64,000 nt of DNA from Linnemannia elongata (taxonomy: Eukaryota; Mortierellomycota; Mortierellomycetes; Mortierellales; Mortierellaceae), in NCBI GenBank assembly GCA_036320915.1, contig JAXBDG010000016.1:1116001-1180000 (forward strand), in the 5' to 3' direction. Position 1 is the first letter of the stretch. Every line of letters starts with the position of its first letter. Below are positions 32,726-42,967 of the stretch, piece by piece. A program made the translations under genes and the position numbers. The notes under the pieces were generated by a model. That model was not told where the DNA came from, ran no database searches, and was given only the letters and a program-made list of their open reading frames with translations.

Positions 32726-35417
32726 GGCTATGTGTTTGTGTGTGTGGAATGGGAGGGAAGGGGAACTGGGGGTGTAGGGACTGGAGCGAATGAGTTGTAG
32801 AAGTGAGAAGGACAGTGAGAAGAAAAGGAGGAAGGGTAAGGAGGATGAGGACGAGGAGGAAGGAGTGTGTGTTGGGTGTGTAGAGTGTGATGTGGAAGAA
32901 GAGTATGAAAGGAGAAGGACAAGTGGATCGGTGGGAGTGACGAACAATAAAGGGTACCAGAGGGACAAAAGTGAAAAGGAAAGAAGAGAAAAGAAAAGAA
33001 AGAAGGGAAGAGGCGCAAAAAGGAACAGAACGATCCTTCAGAGTTATATGAAGAAAAACATGGAATATGACGACGCAGTAGTCCCATCCAATTCATTGGC
33101 GTAAATCAATCTTCCTATCATCCTTTTGGACACATCCACACGTTCGTTTTTCTTCGTCCTTGTTCTATTCAATTCAATGACTACACACTGGCTTGTGCTT
33201 TCTGGCTAATCCATTGACGTCCAATTCGTCGTCAATGACGAAGTATGTCCTTAGTCCTTCTTCACACAACACCAGTTGGCAAGCAGGAGTAGTAACATCC
33301 TTGTCTTGTCGCTGCGCAGAAACACGCCCTTCCTCACCCTTTTTGCTTTCTTTATCAAGAGAATGAAAAAGACATCAAGTGCGGCGTCTTCACTACCGAC
33401 ACATAGAGTGGGAGCCTTTTTTTCTTCTTTTCATCTTCTTCTTCGCTATCATTTAGCCCTCTCACTCATCCTATCGTTCGCCGCAGCTCCGGTATAAATA
33501 CGTCCTACCCTTCCCACTTTTTTTTTTTTGCTTTTTTTCTTTCTTTTCTAATACCTTGGATGGTCCCTTTATCTAAACAGAACTGAGAGAGTATCTACTT
33601 TTTTTTCTGCGCTCTTCTATTTCCTTTTCGCCTCAACAAATGTATCTTTCACAGAACCCCTTCTTTCTCCTCCGATGGCTATTTCGAGCAAAGAGACACA
33701 TCAGAAAAGAAGTTGCTAGCTCTATTCGAGTGACGGAGACCCTTAACCAGAACAATATGCTTAATAATTCCATTGACGTTATCTGATTGGTCAGTTCCCT
33801 GTGTCTCTCCCTTCCCTCTCACTCCCTCTCTTTTCTATCCTGTGTGCCATGCACCTTCTCCCTTCGCTTCTTTTTGCTTGTCTTTCTCTCCGAACAAAAC
33901 GGCCGACCCACAAAGACAACCGACCGACCGACAAACAAACAAACAAATCCATCTGATATTTCATTACTCGCATTGATCTTGTCCTTGGGTTTTTTTCTTC
34001 CCTTCCCGCTCCTTCCTTCTCCTCCCCTCTTTACCCATTCTGTACCTGCTTGTTTGACAAAGCAACGCAAAAGGTACTGGATAAGCCCCTCGTTTGATGA
34101 ATCCAAGGGTCTGACTGAGACGAAGCTAGACAAATGTCGTCATTGACGGCTGATTGTCTCTCCGTGATTGGCTACCACCATCAACTCTCTTTTCCTGGTG
34201 CTCCGTGCCTCCTCATAAGCAATGAATACATTTTTTTGCTTTTCAGGCACAATCAAATACCCTTGCCACCTATTTTTCTCTTGCTCTCGGTCATTGTTTG
34301 TCCTTTAGCCACTTCCTTTTTTTAAATTCAACACTTCTTTTTCTTGTTTCGTTTATTGCAACAATTGGCGATACTCACATTCTTATTAATAAGAAATAAA
34401 AGTACAATCAACAGCATCATCTTCATCATCGCCAACCTAGTGTCACCTGCACCCCCGTCATTTTATTCTTATTTCATATCTGCTCATGAATTTCTTCCTT
34501 GGATGTTGGACCAGAGACGCGGGGTGACGGTGTAGTTGTGTGGAACCAGCCATGGGAGATGCACACGGAGATGTACATATACAAGTTGAAATGAGGTGAC
34601 TATTTCGTTCGCCCTTTCGAGCGGCTGTGTTTTGTTGGTTTCTTTATGTGTCATGGAGGTTTGTCTGTTAGTTTGTTTGTTTGTTTGTTTGTGGGGGTTA
34701 CATGTAAGAACAGGAACTGTGTGTGCGAGCAAAGTAACGTTGGCCCAAAGTGGTGAGGGGATTCCAAAACTGACCTTGTTCGATCAAATGTGCTGCTAAC
34801 GAAATGTGCTGCTAACGTGTCCGATGGTAATGGGCAAAACACTGCCGTCTCGCCCGATTGGTGGTTCCTATTTGACCCCTGAACAAAAGACTGCGTGGCG
34901 AAGCAAAGACAAGAAAGTGCTGGTTCTAGGGAGGGGTGAGTGAGATTCATCGCCTTCACCTCTTTCAGTCCCCATTCCTTTCTCCGTCTTGAGCCCACTG
35001 GGGTCAACAACATGAAAAATTAAGATTGACATCCGTGTACGGTGCGGGATATGTTGAAACGACTAAACAAAGGGCGAGGGAACAAGGGGAATGCAGAGAC
35101 AAGGTGATAGGGTATAGACAAACAGGTTAAGAATCAAGCCACACGGGCTTCTCTTTCTTCCTCGTCATCCTTGGCACTTTCCCCTTTCTTCAACTCTGCC
35201 CTCATTCACCTCTCACTGACATTCTCTTTTTTTTTTCTCCTCTCATTGACATTCCCACATCGTCCTTTCGCAGCGCCTGTCCTTTGTTCATTCCACCAGT
35301 CAACGAACCGTTTCTTCTTTTGTACTTTTCACACCCCTCCTCTCCTTTTTAACGCACATACACGAACAACCCATTTCCTACTCGAAAAACCAGAACAGCC
35401 CTACTTTATCCCTCCCT

Positions 35418-35463
<46 letters not shown>

Positions 35464-36147
35464 GTATAGTTTCCGCACTCCTTCTGAAAAAAAAGAAAAA
35501 CGACAACAAACAGCTCAGCAACAGGGACCCTTTTTATCAAAGTATGTCTGTTATTCCAGGAACATAACTTTCTGGACAATTTCTCTTTGCACTGCACCAC
35601 ACATTCTCAGAAGTTCGCGCTCATATGACGATCGTCTTTTACCGAATTGAATTTCCACTGAGCGAGCAAGCTGACCGGAGCCTCCACTCTTGTTTGCTCT
35701 CATGCTCGTAGAGTCTCAGTTTTCCTTCCCGCTGCGTTTTTGTGTACCTCCCTTCCCCCTCAGACATACGAAGGTGTAAAGGTCTTTCATAAGTAAATTA
35801 ACGCGGATACCTTTGTCTCCTTGACAGCGTTGCTCTTATGCTCCTGGGTGTATGTGTGAGTATGGAATGAAGCGTGGTGACTAATTTGGGGCTTTCTTAC
35901 TTCATTCAGCCTTCCCTTGACAATACGCGCAGATTTCTTCGCCATCTGTCCGACTCTTCCTTAGGCCTCATCCGCCCTTTCGAACAATTTTTGGTAGCGA
36001 CTCTATCGAAGAGGTATATGCAACGTTTATGCAGGTTCGAAAATATGCATTTTTACCCTCCTTGATACCGTCCCCTCAATTGCTCACCGTATTCTTTTGT
36101 ATGTTTCTTTTTTTTTTTTTTTAATTCCTGACAGTCGACGCATCTGC
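32726..36147. other. Divergent intergenic region between AP-1 and NACHT genes
   Basis: About 3.4 kb with no recognisable gene. It holds a (TTTG)n run at 34672-34692, a (CT)n microsatellite at 35421-35459, poly-T stretches and C/T-rich promoter-like DNA. The right end is probably a 5'-UTR intron of the NACHT gene: a T18 tract then TAATTCCTGACAG ending at 36133, 14 bp before the ATG. Confidence 0.5.
35421..35459 (+). repeat. (CT)n microsatellite
   Basis: About 18 CT units in the upstream region of the NACHT gene. Confidence 0.85.
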
Positions 36148-39100
36148 ATGACGGACCAGGTTAAATCCATTGGTTACCCTGATCGGGTCGAGATAACCCC
36201 TGAGGGTCGACTCACACTCAATCGACTCAACGTCTGTGCCAAGAAAGCAATTGATCCCTGTACCCTGGCTGATCACACCTTGTCCAATCCCACTGCTGCA
36301 GTCCACATCGAGAACTCCGAGGCCATGAGTCCTGGCCTTGTCCACCTCAACAACCAATTACCTTACAGGAATGGATCAGTCCTTAAGCCATCATTGGCAG
36401 AAGCACCTGCAGGGGAGGCTAGCACCCGTTGCGTTGATCAAAAGTTGCCCATTCAATCGATCCGCCGGTCCTTACCTTCCTCCTCCTCATCGAACAACTC
36501 CCAGGCTAGCGGCTCCTCTAGTGACGATGCAGGACATGCCGACTTTTTACTTTTGCCTAAACCTGTCACTCCCTCGCAAGTGGCACAACAACCTTCACGT
36601 CTCCGTTCCTTTGCTCCCTCCTCTCAGTCGTCGAGCAGCTCACAGACCATCGTTTCCTCCCGCGATGCTGCAGGATACACTAATCTCTTAATTTTTCCAA
36701 CGTCTGTCAGACCCTCGTCAGTGACACAACAGCCCTCAAGTCACCCCTCCTTGGCTAACTTCTCCCAAGCGAGCAGTTCCCAAACTAGCGTTTTCCCCAG
36801 CGATGAAACAGGACTCGCCAACTTTTTTCTTTTGCCAAAGTTTGTCACTCCTTCCCCGCCGGTCGTTAAACAAAAATCACCACACATCCATAAAATATTC
36901 TCCGACAACATCGCCAAACCAGTGCTTCGCTCCTCATTACCGGACCTTGGGTCCCGCTTCAACTCAACCCGCCAGCTTGCTTTTGGACTCTCGCTACTGA
37001 CTCAGGACACTACATCATCATCGTCACCCTTTGCAACTCAGAGCAAGATGCAAGGATTGGATATTACCAAGGACGAAAGGGCGTGGTTAGCTAAAATGAG
37101 GGTGGATACAGTGGAGCATGACCGCCTTCGTTGGTTGGCTTCGCAAGTTGTTACACAGTTCTTGAAGCGGCAACACAAGGATGCAGGATCTATCGAGGAA
37201 GTCTTGCTGCTGGGTGCTGTTCTTGAGCGCAAGGATTATCGTGGGGTGCTGTCGGCACTCATTGGTCAACTGGAGCGGGAAAAATTGATGGACGTCGATC
37301 TGCTGCAGGCCTTGATCCAGTTTCTTCAATCGGCGCCACCGAACCATCTCGTCGACGATGACTTCATCAAGATCCTGCGAGTCCTACGACGACGCCTGAA
37401 AGACACGCATATGTCGTTAAACGACAAGGGGCAGCCAGGGTCGGATTACGTTTACCACCTGTCAACCTCCATCGCCCTGGTCCTTGATGCGATGATTGCA
37501 GGCAATATTCATGGACTCGACCATGCAGAGGATCACCAGCCCCTCTTGGATCTGTTAGCTGAGTTGAAGGAAAGTGTTGATCCGTACCTCAAGTTTCAGG
37601 CTACATACGCCTGGCAGGCTCTCCAGTACGTGGGAGACGACGAGACACCTCTACATGCTGCTCTGCGATATGGAGGAGGCGTAACCAAGGCTGGCCTGGA
37701 CATCAGCAGCGTTTCCAATTTCGACCCTGAGCATCTCATTGATGGCCTTTGTGTATTGGGACAGGCGGCGGGTCAGCCATGCGACGTAGTCAAGGCTGGA
37801 ATGGAGGAAGCGCAGGCATCTCGAGCTGGAGAAGAAGGGATTGTTGACAATATGTTGAAGAGGTTCCGATCTGGGGACAAGCAACCATGGTACCTGGCTC
37901 TCCAAAGAGCACGCGTGTTTATCCGCGAGGGTCGACTTGCCGATTTTGAGCGTCTGATCTATGAGACGCCTTGTTATCGTGAACCAGAATTCCAGATGGG
38001 TGTCTGTCAGTTGCTGGGGGAGGTTGCCGTGGATCCGATTTGGGAACCGAAGACCCGTCTACAAGCAGTCGACCTTCTGGGATATCTGTATAGGAGTGAT
38101 GCAGTGTGGGTCGCCAATACTGGTGTCAAGTTCTGGATCCTCGGGATAATCCTATACCTTTCTATGACTGAGGACGAGAACGTCGTCATCCTGGCGCAGT
38201 CTGCTATTGCATTCGAGAATCTGGCGTATGATAGGGCTGGCGCTCCTCCCAGTCCTTATCCGTTGGTCCGTCGTCTGCCGATACCAAATACATCCCCCCT
38301 TCTGGACAAGGCTTTCGTGATGCTGTCAGTCGAGCACAACTTACAGCGGATGAGGACTCTTCGCCTTGCGCATTACGATCAAACCATATACATCCTTCCT
38401 CTTGCCAAGGCCAACCCTCAGACACCTGAAGAGGAGGCGACACCACTGATGGATCAAGTAAAGGAGTTTTTGGAGAGTGAGCGACAGGTGTTTTTGGTTA
38501 GCGGCGATTCAGGATCTGGAAAATCGATCTTCAGCCTCTACCTCGAACATACTCTCTGGAAGGCATACGAGCAAGGCGACCATTGCATTCCACTCTACGT
38601 CCATCTCCCTACTATTTTATCTCTAACCTCGCTGATCGACGAACAGCTTAACAAGTACCACTTGGACAACTTAACTATCCAGGAACTGAAGCAGGCGGGT
38701 CGGAAGTTTATTGTCATCTGTGATGGGTACGATGAAGCTCGACTGACGACCAACTTGCATTCGAGTAACGGATGGAACCGGCCGTTCGGGTGGGATGTAA
38801 AGATGATTGTGAGCTGCAGGACCACGCATCTGGGAAGGGAGTATCGTACACAGTTTCAACCAACGCCGAAAAGTCCGTACCATGCCCCTCTGTCGCACTT
38901 GTTTCAGGAGGCCGTGATCGTTCCCTTCTCGCAGGGTCAGGTCAAGGAGTATGTGGAACAGTTTGTGCAGGACCCGACGGCGCATGGACTGTTTTCTAGG
39001 AAGGAGGTGCAGTGGAGCGCCGAAAAGTACCTGAGTACGATTGAGCGGATCCCGAACCTGGCCGAGTTGGTCAAGAACCCGTTCCTGTTGACGCTTGCTT

Positions 39101-41508
39101 TGAGAGCTTTGCCGGATGTTGCCATGAACGGAGAACGCGGAACTGATTCCACAACGACGAATACTGCGACGGCGGGTGTAACTGAGATGACTCGATCACA
39201 ACTCTACAAGTCCTTTGTCGACCAATGGCTGGAGATCAACAAACTTCGCCTCACCACATCCCTCACCTTCCAGTGCCCCACCACTGCTTACATCTCTACC
39301 ACCACCACTCCAGCCGCCGCATCAACCCTCCAAGACCTAATCGACGAAGGCTTCCATGAAATCGCTCTCGACTTTCTCCAATCCCTCGCCGCCGCAATCT
39401 ACAAGCACCAGCGCGGGAAACCCATCGTCGAGTATTGGCACCACGTTGACAAAACTACCTGGAAGGTGGCCTTTTTCGGGCCCGAGTTGGATATTACGCT
39501 GTTAAGAGAGTCTAGCCCGTTGACGAAGGTGGAGAATTCGCATTTTTTCATCCATCGGTCGTTGTTAGAGTATTTTTATTCTTGTCATCTTGCAAGGACG
39601 ACGAGGCCGCGGTATGGGTTCAAGGATTCAGGACTAACGGCGACCGTGTCAACCACCAGCACCAAAGAGGATTTCTCGCTCAACGCTACCCTTAGCAACT
39701 GTGATACCGGGAGTCAGGACGATTTCCTATATTCGCCCAACTGGTCTTTTCCTACTCCACGGGGAACTTTTCAGTACAACTCTTTCCTTATCCCAATGCA
39801 ACCCCAACCCCAATCACCCCTTAATCTCCTTCCACTCCAATATCTCCCTACTCGTCGTCAATCTCCTCGTCTCCCACCTCTTACTCGTCAATCTCTTACT
39901 CGTCCATCTCTTACTCCTCCATCTCTTACTCCTCCATCTCTTACTCGTCCATCTCTTACTCCTCCATCTCTTACTCCTCCATCTCTTACTCCATCTCTTA
40001 CTCGTCCACCTCTTACTCGTCCATCTCTTACTCGTCCATCTCTTACTCGTCCATCTCTTACTCGTCCATCTCTTACTCCTCAATCTCTTACTCCCCAATC
40101 TCTTACTCCTCAATCTCTTACTCGTCCATCTCTTATTCCTCAATCTCTTACTACTCAATCTCTCCTTCCTCATGGTCAACCCAACCTCCTAAATCTCTCC
40201 TCTACTCCTCAAGACGGTCGTAATGTCGAACCGCCAGCCATTTCCACCTCCCAGTCCCAGAACCAAAACAGCAACAACAATCACAGCAACGACAATCATC
40301 CACATGTTTTTGATTTAGAGTTGAACATCACCGACCTCAACCCGCCTGAGGTCCCTCACCCACCACAGCTGCAGGATGAGCAGGAGGATCCATCTTATCC
40401 CTCCAAACGACAACGGCTATCTCGAAAGCTGCGTGAACATAAGATTTCGATATTTCCCAACACATTCCAAGGGCAAAAATCAAAATTGAAGGATGATCTG
40501 GATTGTTCAATTCGCCCCTCCAAACCTCCACGCCCATCACAAGGGCAGAATAAGCACCAATATACATCTTGTCCCGCCTTAAAACCTCAGCAATCTCCAA
40601 GAGAGATGAAGAAGCAACGTCCGCCTTCTTCCTTAGGACCCTCACAGCGATTACAACGGCAGGACAAGCAGCAATATTCAATTGACCTCTTCGAACCCCT
40701 GCTCCTACGACCACTGCTCCCACGACCACACGTACAGGATAAACGACCACAAGTACAGGATGAGCTTCAGAATTCGGCTAATTCCTCCGAACTCCCACGG
40801 CCATCACAACTGATGAATGAGGAGAAGCTTCCAGTTTATCCCTCCGAACCCCCGCTCCAACAACCTCAAATGCAGGATGAACAGCAGGACCTACTTTACT
40901 CCCCTTTCGGAAGCTACCAATACGACGCCAGCATCACCGACGCTATTATGTTGGAGAGCGTTATGTTGGAGAGTGCCGAATACGATAGCGATTCCGAAGC
41001 CAATGCCGACTCCAAATCCGAGGCTTCGTCCTGCTCTGGTGATGGGCGCGCGGTGGGGAGTAGGAAATCGAACAAGAAGGCAAATTGTTCCAGCGCCTTC
41101 GACGGTATGTTCGAGAATGTTCACAGTACGTTATCCGAGGTCGAGGTGCGGCCGCGCTTTGATGGTTTAGCGGCTATGGGGGGTATGGAACAGGACCAAG
41201 GGCCATACTCTCCCAGCGCCATTGACAGTAGTAGACTCGTAAAACTTGAACATACCGAATTCAAGCTTGAGTTCGAATCTGAGCTCGTATTCAAATCCGA
41301 GGCGTGGCCGCACTTTGATGGAGGGCTGATGGAGAGTGTGGACCTGGAGGAAGAGCCAGAGGTATTGCAGTTCCTGGTTGAGCGCGCAAGGGGGGATGAG
41401 AAGTACCGAGGCATGCTCAGGGGTTATGTTGATGTTGATTCGGAACAGTTTGCCGCCGCCAAGGGTTTGCGTAACGCGAAGAGGATTTTGGGGTTGGTTG
41501 GTGTTTGA
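36148..41508 (+). CDS. Large NACHT-domain STAND NTPase with coding minisatellite
   Basis: Single open frame of 1786 aa from the ATG at 36148 (MTDQVKS); the frame runs upstream without an ATG, and a likely intron acceptor precedes it. Residues 1-300 are Ser/Pro-rich with imperfect internal repeats (DD/DAxG-L-LLPK type). About 300-770 is a helical solenoid-like region (DVDLLQALIQFLQ, HLSTSIALVLDAMI). The NACHT core has GDSGSGKS (~787), FIVICDGYDEAR (~855) and MIVSCRTTHL. The region after it is helical. Residues ~1247-1339 are a 5-aa repeat (PSLTR/PSLTP), then a Gln/Pro-rich and finally an acidic tail. STAND proteins are signalling switches in fungal non-self recognition and cell death. No WD40, ankyrin or TPR sensor repeats are visible, which is unusual. 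Function is inferred from the family. Confidence 0.83.
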   Translation: MTDQVKSIGYPDRVEITPEGRLTLNRLNVCAKKAIDPCTLADHTLSNPTAAVHIENSEAMSPGLVHLNNQLPYRNGSVLKPSLAEAPAGEASTRCVDQKLPIQSIRRSLPSSSSSNNSQASGSSSDDAGHADFLLLPKPVTPSQVAQQPSRLRSFAPSSQSSSSSQTIVSSRDAAGYTNLLIFPTSVRPSSVTQQPSSHPSLANFSQASSSQTSVFPSDETGLANFFLLPKFVTPSPPVVKQKSPHIHKIFSDNIAKPVLRSSLPDLGSRFNSTRQLAFGLSLLTQDTTSSSSPFATQSKMQGLDITKDERAWLAKMRVDTVEHDRLRWLASQVVTQFLKRQHKDAGSIEEVLLLGAVLERKDYRGVLSALIGQLEREKLMDVDLLQALIQFLQSAPPNHLVDDDFIKILRVLRRRLKDTHMSLNDKGQPGSDYVYHLSTSIALVLDAMIAGNIHGLDHAEDHQPLLDLLAELKESVDPYLKFQATYAWQALQYVGDDETPLHAALRYGGGVTKAGLDISSVSNFDPEHLIDGLCVLGQAAGQPCDVVKAGMEEAQASRAGEEGIVDNMLKRFRSGDKQPWYLALQRARVFIREGRLADFERLIYETPCYREPEFQMGVCQLLGEVAVDPIWEPKTRLQAVDLLGYLYRSDAVWVANTGVKFWILGIILYLSMTEDENVVILAQSAIAFENLAYDRAGAPPSPYPLVRRLPIPNTSPLLDKAFVMLSVEHNLQRMRTLRLAHYDQTIYILPLAKANPQTPEEEATPLMDQVKEFLESERQVFLVSGDSGSGKSIFSLYLEHTLWKAYEQGDHCIPLYVHLPTILSLTSLIDEQLNKYHLDNLTIQELKQAGRKFIVICDGYDEARLTTNLHSSNGWNRPFGWDVKMIVSCRTTHLGREYRTQFQPTPKSPYHAPLSHLFQEAVIVPFSQGQVKEYVEQFVQDPTAHGLFSRKEVQWSAEKYLSTIERIPNLAELVKNPFLLTLALRALPDVAMNGERGTDSTTTNTATAGVTEMTRSQLYKSFVDQWLEINKLRLTTSLTFQCPTTAYISTTTTPAAASTLQDLIDEGFHEIALDFLQSLAAAIYKHQRGKPIVEYWHHVDKTTWKVAFFGPELDITLLRESSPLTKVENSHFFIHRSLLEYFYSCHLARTTRPRYGFKDSGLTATVSTTSTKEDFSLNATLSNCDTGSQDDFLYSPNWSFPTPRGTFQYNSFLIPMQPQPQSPLNLLPLQYLPTRRQSPRLPPLTRQSLTRPSLTPPSLTPPSLTRPSLTPPSLTPPSLTPSLTRPPLTRPSLTRPSLTRPSLTRPSLTPQSLTPQSLTPQSLTRPSLIPQSLTTQSLLPHGQPNLLNLSSTPQDGRNVEPPAISTSQSQNQNSNNNHSNDNHPHVFDLELNITDLNPPEVPHPPQLQDEQEDPSYPSKRQRLSRKLREHKISIFPNTFQGQKSKLKDDLDCSIRPSKPPRPSQGQNKHQYTSCPALKPQQSPREMKKQRPPSSLGPSQRLQRQDKQQYSIDLFEPLLLRPLLPRPHVQDKRPQVQDELQNSANSSELPRPSQLMNEEKLPVYPSEPPLQQPQMQDEQQDLLYSPFGSYQYDASITDAIMLESVMLESAEYDSDSEANADSKSEASSCSGDGRAVGSRKSNKKANCSSAFDGMFENVHSTLSEVEVRPRFDGLAAMGGMEQDQGPYSPSAIDSSRLVKLEHTEFKLEFESELVFKSEAWPHFDGGLMESVDLEEEPEVLQFLVERARGDEKYRGMLRGYVDVDSEQFAAAKGLRNAKRILGLVGV
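39888..40166 (+). repeat. 15-bp coding minisatellite in the NACHT gene
   Basis: About 19 near-identical 15-nt units (TCTCTTACTCNTCCA type), some shortened, all keeping frame and encoding PSLTR/PSLTP/QSLTP. In the +1 frame the same DNA gives Leu-His-Val repeats, an artefact. Such arrays mutate quickly in unit number. Confidence 0.85.
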
Positions 41509-41902
41509 TCTTTAGATGCAACAAGGCCTTCTCAAGAATGGAAAATATTACTATGTGCGAAAGAAATAAAAAACGTTACGGAAAATGCACCATTTTAATG
41601 CCTACCCAGCCTTCGTGTTATCATTTAATAATCAGCGTGAAGGGTGGAGGTGAGGGGTGGGGGAGTGGATTAAGAATTGAGCGTTATTTGTTGGTGTGCT
41701 ACTTGTTTGCATGGTTGTGAGCGCTGGCTCGCCTACATAGAGTACTTTCAGACCGATGATTTTTCCTTGTCTCTTCATGTTGCCCCTTGATGGTGATTTT
41801 TGTTATTTTCATTTGGATGCTGTGCCTTGGTGATTTTTCGGGTGTTTCGTTGCTATGCTTTTTTTTATTTTCTCTGGTGTTGCGCACTTCCTTTGGCATT
41901 GC
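41509..41902. other. NACHT 3' flank with weak CCCTTGATG-type units
   Basis: Probable 3' UTR followed by sequence containing CCCCTTGATGGTGATTTTTG, a weak relative of the dispersed minisatellite, at about 41760-41880. No gene seen. Confidence 0.4.
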
Positions 41903-42025
41903 TGGATTGTGTGTGTTGGTGTAGAAAAAGGACGGTGTTGGCTGTTAAAATGCTAATAAGACAACAAGCCGATAGTTGTGGGATGGTGATGTTGAATTGA
42001 GGGGTTTGATAGTGAAAGTTGGGGG
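41903..42025 (-). mobile_element. LINE 3'-end fragment, antisense
   Basis: The minus strand reads QFNITIPQLSACCLISILTA and TVLFLHQHTQSS, the last coding part of ORF2 of the LINE at 45774. About 120 bp remain; no poly-A or target duplication was identified. Confidence 0.8.
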
Positions 42026-42271
42026 TTGGAAAAATCAGAAAGAAATGGCAGAGAAGACTCACCCATATAGGGACACCCGAAAACGAACTACAAGATGGAA
42101 GTACCTTATATATAGACAACCTACATGATGCACCTAAGTACGTGCTAAAGCATGTGTGCATATTTTATGACGATGCGTGCGCCAAGTGTCACGAGACAAG
42201 AGCTTGCTCTTGTTACTTCGCCCAGCTAGCAAAAGTATAAAAGACACGTAGATAGCACATCTATAGTTCTT

Positions 42272-42284
42272 TACTTGGTATCGC
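42272..42284. repeat. Target-site duplication, left copy
   Basis: TACTTGGTATCGC, identical to 42956-42968 on the other side of the truncated LINE. The right copy's last base is the first base of the stop codon of the Hsp70-like gene (read on plus). Confidence 0.9.
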
Positions 42285-42955
42285 AAACAGATCCGACAGT
42301 ACCTTTCCCCGCCCCCCGATCCCGAACCTCTCCCGAACTCCTCGTCAATGCATCCTGAGTCTGGCACCAAGTCCCAGTGGCGCAAGTTCTGGAAGAGCAA
42401 GATTCCCCACCGTGCCCGCACTTTCTGGTGGCGATACAAGCGTGACATTATCCCATGTGGCACGCTTCGAGCACACCGGTGGCAACAAGACGCCCACTGT
42501 GACGCTCAGGGATGCAGGGAAAGAGAGGCAGACAAGAACCATCATGTCTTTGGATGCAAGGGCAAGTACCTAGCATGGCAGTTCATTTTGCAAGAACACA
42601 CGGACAAGTCCACATGGTCCGATGAAGATCTTCATACTTTGCTCTCCTTTAAACCCCCCACCTTCTCCATTAAGCCCAAATACAACATTACCCCCCCCCC
42701 CCCACACACACACACACACACACAACTGCTGGCTTGCTGCCTTATAGGCATAAACACAGCAAACACCATCCTCTTTCTACACCAACTCACACAGTCCTCG
42801 GAGGAAATCTCTGACTTCATTACTACAGAAATTAAGAAAGCCATAGCGCAAAACGTATACCTACTCTAATCATAGTTAAAAGCCACAAATAAAAAAACCT
42901 CTTTCAAAAAAAAAAAAAATAAATAAATAAATAAAAAAAAAAATAAAAAAAAAAA
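42285..42955 (+). mobile_element. 5'-truncated LINE copy with poly-A tail and 13-bp target duplication
   Basis: 671 bp. It encodes the C-terminal zinc-binding end of ORF2 (QWRKFWKSKIPHRARTFWWR, CDAQGCRERE, ending KKAIAQNVYLL) in an open frame from 42348 to 42869. A (CA)n stretch has replaced a few codons (TPPPPHTHTHTQ). The tail is A-rich with TAAA repeats. A perfect 13-bp direct duplication brackets it, a textbook target-primed insertion. It lacks endonuclease and RT, so it is immobile. Confidence 0.93.
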
Positions 42956-42967
42956 TACTTGGTATCG

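Noticed and set aside
39814..40192. Leu-His-Val and Ser-Lys-Arg repeat frames overlapping the NACHT gene
   Set aside because: They are alternative readings of the 15-bp coding minisatellite of the intact NACHT frame.
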